Source: Planctomycetota bacterium (GTDB taxonomy: Bacteria > Planctomycetota > Planctomycetia > Pirellulales > Thermoguttaceae). From it: 6,445 nt of DNA. Shown piece by piece: positions 1 through 6,445 of the stretch. Numbering within the stretch: the first letter of the stretch is position 1; every line of letters starts with the position of its first letter. Location: NCBI GenBank assembly GCA_023621895.1, contig JAMOAF010000634.1, positions 1 through 6,445 on the forward strand. The letters are read 5' to 3'. A program made the position numbers and the translations under genes. Below the pieces are notes generated by a model. The model did no database searches. It had not been told where the DNA came from and was given only the letters and a program-made list of their open reading frames with translations.

Positions 1-2094
1 TTTTTCCTCCGCGGCGTTCATCATGAACTGGATTGTCCCCGCGACGGAGTCGGCCTGGAGCCGGCGGAGCTGTACAACCTCGAAAGAGCGGCCGATGGAA
101 TCGAGCCGGTCGACAAGCTCCTGGATCTTCGCGTGGTCCTCGGCCGACGCATAGGCGACAATCGACTTGCTCGCCTTGTCGGCCTGGAGACTCGCGTGGA
201 CGCCCAGCGCGTCCATGTCCGTTAGCGTCTTGACAAGCGGCTCCGGATCGAGCGTGTTGAGCCGGTAGACCCTGACTTCGAACAGCTTGCCGTCCGACTT
301 GGGCATCAACTCCAGTTGCTTGAGGAAATCCTCGACTCTTTTCAACTCGAACTCGTTGCACCAGAGCACCAGGGCGTTGTTCTTCACGTCGGCGCTGATG
401 CGGAACTTGTCCTCGTAACTCGCCGACTGCGAGCCCCGCGGGCGAGAGAAGGAACGGCCGAAGGGAGAAAACGGGTTGAAAAAATCACCGTCGCCTCGCC
501 GTTCGGGGCTGGGTTGCGCCGAATCCTCGGCGCCGCCCATGAACTGGCTGATCTGCTTGACCACGACCTCCGCGCGGAGGTTCTCCAGGGGCATGATCAC
601 GGAGTGGCGGCTGCCTTGGTCGAGCCGGTCGATGAGCGTGCGGATCGTGACGTGGTCCACGAGGCTTGCCGACGCGACGATCGCGCGGTTCTCCTTGTCG
701 ACCTCCAGGTAGGTCCGGTGGTCGAGGCTGCCCATCTCCTTGAGCGATTTGACCACCGCCTCGGGGTCGATGTTCTCCAGCCGGTAGACCTGGATGCGGT
801 TGATGTTCTCGATGATCGGGTTTTCCGGCCGCGCCGGCATGTCGAGGATTTCGATCGCTTGGGCGATCGTGGCCATTTTGTCGGGCGGAGCGTTCGCCAC
901 GACGCTGTTCTTCCGGTCGTTGGCCACGAGAAAGACTTCGGCCTTCGGCTTCGCATTGGCCGCGGGCTTCCCCCCCTCCTTGGCCTGCTGCGCCCGCATC
1001 GCCGCCTCGCGTTGCATCTGCTCCATTTGCTGCGGATTGATCGGCACGGGGGGGGCCGAGGCGGCCTTGATCCCCAAGAGCGTGTTCAACTGCTCGACCA
1101 CCTCCTTGGCCCTGGTGTTCTTCAGCGCGAACTCGCGGACGAGGCGCTCCTGGCCGCTGTCCGACTGCTCCTCCTTGAGCACGGCGTAGACCTGCTGAAG
1201 ATTCATGACGGCGTCCATCGCCTCCAGCCGGTTTGTCGCCTCCAGGGCGGTGAGCTTGCCGTTGGGGCTGAGCATCGGCTTCAGCTCCTCGACCGCCTCG
1301 GAGGCCAGCAGCCAGTCGAGCGTAAACGAGACCTTGACGAACTCGTGGGGCAGCCGGGTGGCCAGCTCGCCGGGCTCAACGCGCGGCACCATACCCGGAT
1401 TGATCTTGTCGATCTTGACAACCGAAATCACCTCGCCCTGGAAGAGCATCGTGTAGCCGCGGGCGAGCAGGTGGCGGTTGATCAGATCGCGGGCCTCTTC
1501 GAGCGTGTAGCTCCGCTGCGTGGTGAGGTTCAAATACCCGTCGGGCAGCTCCTGCCAGTCGAGGCTCATTCCGGAGATGTCCGCCAGCCACTGGAGCACT
1601 CCGGGCCACGGCTGACCCGTGAAATTGAAGCGGACGCGCCCCTCTTCGTCGGGCCGTGCCTCCAGTTCCTTCGGATCGGGCGGCTTGGGAGGCTCCGCCG
1701 GCCGCTTCGTCGAGCCTTCCGCGGGTGTCTCGCCCTTGGCGCCGTCCTTCTTTTCGGCCGATTCTCCCGGCTTCTTTTCACCGCCCGGCCCTTTCTCCGC
1801 CGGCGGTCTGCCCGCGCCCGGCGGCCTGCCGTCCTCCGGTTTTTTCATCTCACCCGACTCGGGTGGTTTCGGCTGGATGCCGCTCGGCCCGCCGGGGACG
1901 GCCGGCGCCGGCCCGGACGACGGCGTCACCTGGACGCCTTCCACCGAAATCGTAGGCGCCGCACCGCCGCTGCCTGATACGATTACCTTCGGGCCATCCG
2001 GCGAGGCCGCCACCTCTTGAGCTCGAAGCCTCCCCCAACACACCGCGAGGGCAACACCGGCGGCCAGCACCATCCAGCGCGGTCTGATGAACAT
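1..2094 (-). CDS. Secretin N-terminal-domain repeat protein, exported, 3' end cut by window edge
   Basis: The frame is open for 698 codons from ATG 2094 to base 1 and continues beyond the window. Residues 1-25 look like a signal peptide: an Arg-containing start (MFIRPRW), a hydrophobic stretch, and possible cleavage after LRA25. C19 sits in LAVC, a poor lipobox, so a lipoprotein is possible but unlikely. Residues 27-150 form a Pro/Gly/Lys/Glu-rich disordered linker. Residues 152-228 resemble the N0/STN domain of secretins. From about 245 onward come small alpha/beta domains of the Secretin_N (NolW, N1-like) type, with signatures such as VYRLENIDPE and IVASASLVDH. In GspD-type secretins these domains form the periplasmic ring and bind partners, so an envelope scaffold or secretin role is inferred. 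The pore domain, if present, is outside the window, so it may instead be a pore-less repeat protein. An in-frame ATG at 2112, preceded by GGAAAAG, is an alternative start; 2094 gives the more typical signal peptide. Third positions are strongly G/C. Confidence 0.85.
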   Translation of the reverse strand, partial: MFIRPRWMVLAAGVALAVCWGRLRAQEVAASPDGPKVIVSGSGGAAPTISVEGVQVTPSSGPAPAVPGGPSGIQPKPPESGEMKKPEDGRPPGAGRPPAEKGPGGEKKPGESAEKKDGAKGETPAEGSTKRPAEPPKPPDPKELEARPDEEGRVRFNFTGQPWPGVLQWLADISGMSLDWQELPDGYLNLTTQRSYTLEEARDLINRHLLARGYTMLFQGEVISVVKIDKINPGMVPRVEPGELATRLPHEFVKVSFTLDWLLASEAVEELKPMLSPNGKLTALEATNRLEAMDAVMNLQQVYAVLKEEQSDSGQERLVREFALKNTRAKEVVEQLNTLLGIKAASAPPVPINPQQMEQMQREAAMRAQQAKEGGKPAANAKPKAEVFLVANDRKNSVVANAPPDKMATIAQAIEILDMPARPENPIIENINRIQVYRLENIDPEAVVKSLKEMGSLDHRTYLEVDKENRAIVASASLVDHVTIRTLIDRLDQGSRHSVIMPLENLRAEVVVKQISQFMGGAEDSAQPSPERRGDGDFFNPFSPFGRSFSRPRGSQSASYEDKFRISADVKNNALVLWCNEFELKRVEDFLKQLELMPKSDGKLFEVRVYRLNTLDPEPLVKTLTDMDALGVHASLQADKASKSIVAYASAEDHAKIQELVDRLDSIGRSFEVVQLRRLQADSVAGTIQFMMNAAEEK
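103..1146 (-). repeat. Protein-level tandem super-repeat (B+A domain pairs) within the secretin-N gene
   Basis: Two copies of a two-domain unit are visible. Unit 1 covers residues 317-492 and unit 2 residues 496-664; a third unit starts at about residue 670 and is cut by the edge. 'B' domains begin with FALKNTRAKEVVEQL (copy 1) or MPLENLRAEVVVKQI (copy 2) and end near KNSVVANAP or KNNALVLWC. 'A' domains begin with VYRLENIDPEAVVKSL or VYRLNTLDPEPLVKTL and end with IVASASLVDH...DRLD or IVAYASAEDH...DRLD. Each B domain is split by a low-complexity insert (residues about 345-386 and 519-562). The repeats are diverged at DNA level and recognisable only as protein. Confidence 0.7.
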
Positions 2095-2246
2095 TGAGGC
2101 AACCCCCGTCATTTCATCTTTTCCACGATGCCCCTGCAAAACGCGGTGATACACGCTGCTGGCGAACACAAGCTCTCGACCGCCGGCTCTCAACCGGCAG
2201 CCGTCTGGGTACGCCGCGCGACCCGCACCGAGAACCATCCGCCCCA

Positions 2247-2265
2247 CGCGTATCATGGATACGCG
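2247..2265. repeat. Perfect inverted repeat, 8-bp arms and 3-base centre (operator-like)
   Basis: The sequence CGCGTATC-ATG-GATACGCG has fully complementary 8-base arms around a 3-base centre. It lies 153 bases before the minus-strand start codon at 2094 and just downstream of the predicted minus-strand -10 element, at roughly +5 to +23. Such a site could be a repressor operator or a hairpin in the 5' leader. No T tract follows on either strand, so it is not a classical terminator. Its function is inferred from position only. Confidence 0.6.
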
Positions 2266-2276
2266 CCCACTTGCCT

Positions 2277-2305
2277 ATTATCCCACCCCAAACTGTCAAA
2301 CACAA
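2277..2305 (-). promoter_or_regulatory. Candidate sigma-70-type promoter for the secretin-N gene
   Basis: Read on the minus strand, TTGTGT (2305-2300) is followed after 17 bases by GATAAT (2282-2277). The -10 matches TATAAT at five of six bases and the -35 keeps the TTG. Transcription would start near 2270, leaving a leader of about 175 bases before ATG 2094. A perfect TTGACA also occurs at 2299-2294, but it is only 11 bases from GATAAT. At a proper 16-base spacing TTGACA faces TAGGCA, a weak -10. Confidence 0.4.
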
Positions 2306-2411
2306 CCAATTCGCGGACCTCTGCCGGCGGGCCGCAGTCAGGGAGCGTTCCGTGGGTTGTTCGGTCCACGCGTTGCGATCTTGCCCAAGAAACTGGTGGA
2401 AAACCTGGTCC

Positions 2412-2445
2412 CGCCCCCTCGCGCCATCTAGACGCCCCCTCTAGA
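2412..2445. repeat. Direct repeat CGCCCCCTC x2 with two TCTAGA palindromes
   Basis: CGCCCCCTC occurs at 2412-2420 and 2433-2441, start to start 21 bases, about two helical turns. TCTAGA, itself a palindrome, occurs at 2427-2432 and 2440-2445. The second CGCCCCCTC runs directly into the second TCTAGA. The cluster lies about 110-140 bases before the metH start codon and next to a -10-like TAGAAT, which is where an activator might bind. The role is inferred; it could also be chance in a C-rich patch. Confidence 0.45.
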
Positions 2446-2447
2446 AT
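2442..2447 (+). promoter_or_regulatory. Weak -10-like element for metH
   Basis: TAGAAT matches TATAAT at five of six bases. It would give a start near 2454 and a leader of about 98 bases before ATG 2552. No acceptable -35 lies 16-18 bases upstream, where the sequence is only G/C-rich, so any promoter here would need an activator or another sigma factor. No better plus-strand promoter was seen between 2300 and 2551. Confidence 0.2.
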
Positions 2448-2518
2448 TGGTAGTCATCATCCTCCGCTCCACGAGGCTGGAATGCCGAGTGCCTCCCTTG
2501 ATGGCATTCGAAGATATT

Positions 2519-2534
2519 TGCAAACCATTTTGCA
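2519..2534 (+). repeat. Small dyad TGCAAA-CCAT-TTTGCA touching the metH Shine-Dalgarno
   Basis: Perfect 6-base arms enclose a 4-base loop, and the last base of the right arm is the first base of the AGGAAGGA ribosome binding site. It could be a weak leader hairpin or a protein-binding dyad. The stem is AT-rich, so an RNA hairpin would be only marginally stable. Confidence 0.4.
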
Positions 2535-2541
2535 GGAAGGA
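2534..2541 (+). promoter_or_regulatory. Shine-Dalgarno that sets the metH start at 2552
   Basis: AGGAAGGA lies 10 bases before ATG 2552, slightly long but workable spacing. The in-frame upstream candidates, TTG 2447 and ATG 2501, have no comparable purine tract before them. This supports 2552 as the start. Confidence 0.65.
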
Positions 2542-2551
2542 TTTGCGCCAG

Positions 2552-6268
<3,717 letters not shown>

Positions 6269-6445
6269 GGTGGTCCAGAGCGGGCCATAGCCAACCCGCG
6301 CAACGGGCCGAAAACCTCGCCGGAGCCGAAGCGGTTGACCAAGCCCAACCGGTAGCGGCGGCCCACCGGAAGCACCACCTGCACGCCGCATCCCGGTGGG
6401 CCGCCGCTCCCGCCGTGGCCGCGCCGGCGTGGCCGCTGATTGCAC
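6269..6445. other. Region downstream of metH, no firm gene
   Basis: These 177 bases hold a large inverted repeat and short hairpins, such as CGGTTG with CAACCG around 6330-6351, but no hairpin followed by a T tract. A minus-strand frame is open from the right edge to TAA at 6256-6258, overlapping the metH end by 13 bases. It would encode a Gly/Arg-rich tail ending in ARSGPPYGS. I do not recognise it, and GC-rich DNA readily leaves such frames open; a plus-strand frame is open here as well. Near the edge CGTGGCCGC is repeated at 6414-6422 and 6428-6436. Confidence 0.5.
6354..6408. repeat. Perfect 16-bp inverted repeat downstream of metH
   Basis: The arms AGCGGCGGCCCACCGG (6354-6369) and CCGGTGGGCCGCCGCT (6393-6408) are exact reverse complements around a 23-base loop. 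An RNA hairpin from either strand would be very stable. Its place 86 bases after the metH stop suggests transcript-end protection, bidirectional termination without a U tract, or a dispersed intergenic repeat. No T run follows on either strand, so a standard intrinsic terminator is not supported. Confidence 0.7.

Larger units (their letters stand above)
2095..2551. other. Divergent intergenic region between the secretin-N gene and metH
   Basis: This stretch separates two divergent starts and should contain the promoters for both. No frame in it looks coding: the open frames here lack family similarity or sensible starts. It is less uniformly GC-rich than the flanking genes, with AT-richer patches near 2270-2315 and 2500-2550. 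Visible elements are a minus-strand promoter candidate, a 19-base dyad, a direct-repeat cluster, a small dyad and the metH Shine-Dalgarno. A weaker inverted repeat lies at 2351-2370 (CGTGG and CCACG arms, 10-base loop). I found no B12 box and no recognisable SAM-I or SAH riboswitch core. Confidence 0.8.

Noticed and set aside
316..1977. Plus-strand open frame of 553 codons
   Set aside because: It is antisense to the secretin-N gene. Its Leu/Arg/Asp/Val/Gly-heavy composition is typical of the complement of GC-rich codons, and it shows no domain.
2095..2551. Possible cobalamin or SAM/SAH riboswitch upstream of metH
   Set aside because: MetH is often riboswitch-controlled, but I found no B12 box, no SAM-I core and no SAH-riboswitch-like conserved core. 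A covariance-model search could overturn this.
6269..6353. Intrinsic terminator directly after metH
   Set aside because: Only short hairpins (CCCG/CGGG, CGGTTG/CAACCG, GCGGG/CCCGC) occur, and none is followed by a T tract.
6414..6436. Direct repeat CGTGGCCGC with 14-base spacing
   Set aside because: Two copies of a very GC-rich 9-mer in a GC-rich edge region are easily due to chance or codon usage; there is no third copy or array structure.

Overview
The window is GC-rich bacterial chromosome with two divergently transcribed protein genes and no mobile element, CRISPR array or stable RNA gene that I can recognise. The multi-repeat secretin-N-type envelope protein, the strong G/C preference at third codon positions and the weak ribosome binding sites suggest a planctomycete (Pirellulales-like). 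That placement is inference; no marker gene here proves it.

Left part (1-2094, minus strand): the first 698 codons of a large exported protein that runs off the left edge. It has a signal peptide, a long disordered Pro/Gly/Lys/Glu linker, an N0/STN-like domain and then a chain of small secretin-N (NolW/N1-like) domains. From residue 317 the chain forms a super-repeat of about 175 residues: a 'B' domain carrying a low-complexity insert, followed by an 'A' domain without one. Two full units and the start of a third are visible. Whether a secretin pore domain follows lies outside the window.

Middle (2095-2551): a 457-base divergent intergenic region. It holds a plausible minus-strand promoter with a perfect 8-bp-arm dyad just downstream of its predicted start. 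Nearer metH there is a 9-bp direct repeat with 21-base spacing next to a -10-like TAGAAT, then a small dyad touching a good Shine-Dalgarno sequence. I saw no cobalamin, SAM or SAH riboswitch.

Right part (2552-6268, plus strand): an intact full-length cobalamin-dependent methionine synthase (metH), with homocysteine, pterin, cap, cobalamin and AdoMet-reactivation modules and all the key residues I could check. Downstream (6269-6445) there is a 16-bp perfect inverted repeat without a T tract, and an open minus-strand frame that could be either the end of a convergent gene or chance.

The two genes show no functional link; they share only the intergenic region. I found no convincing new multi-gene system. 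The most unusual element is the alternating super-repeat of the minus-strand protein.
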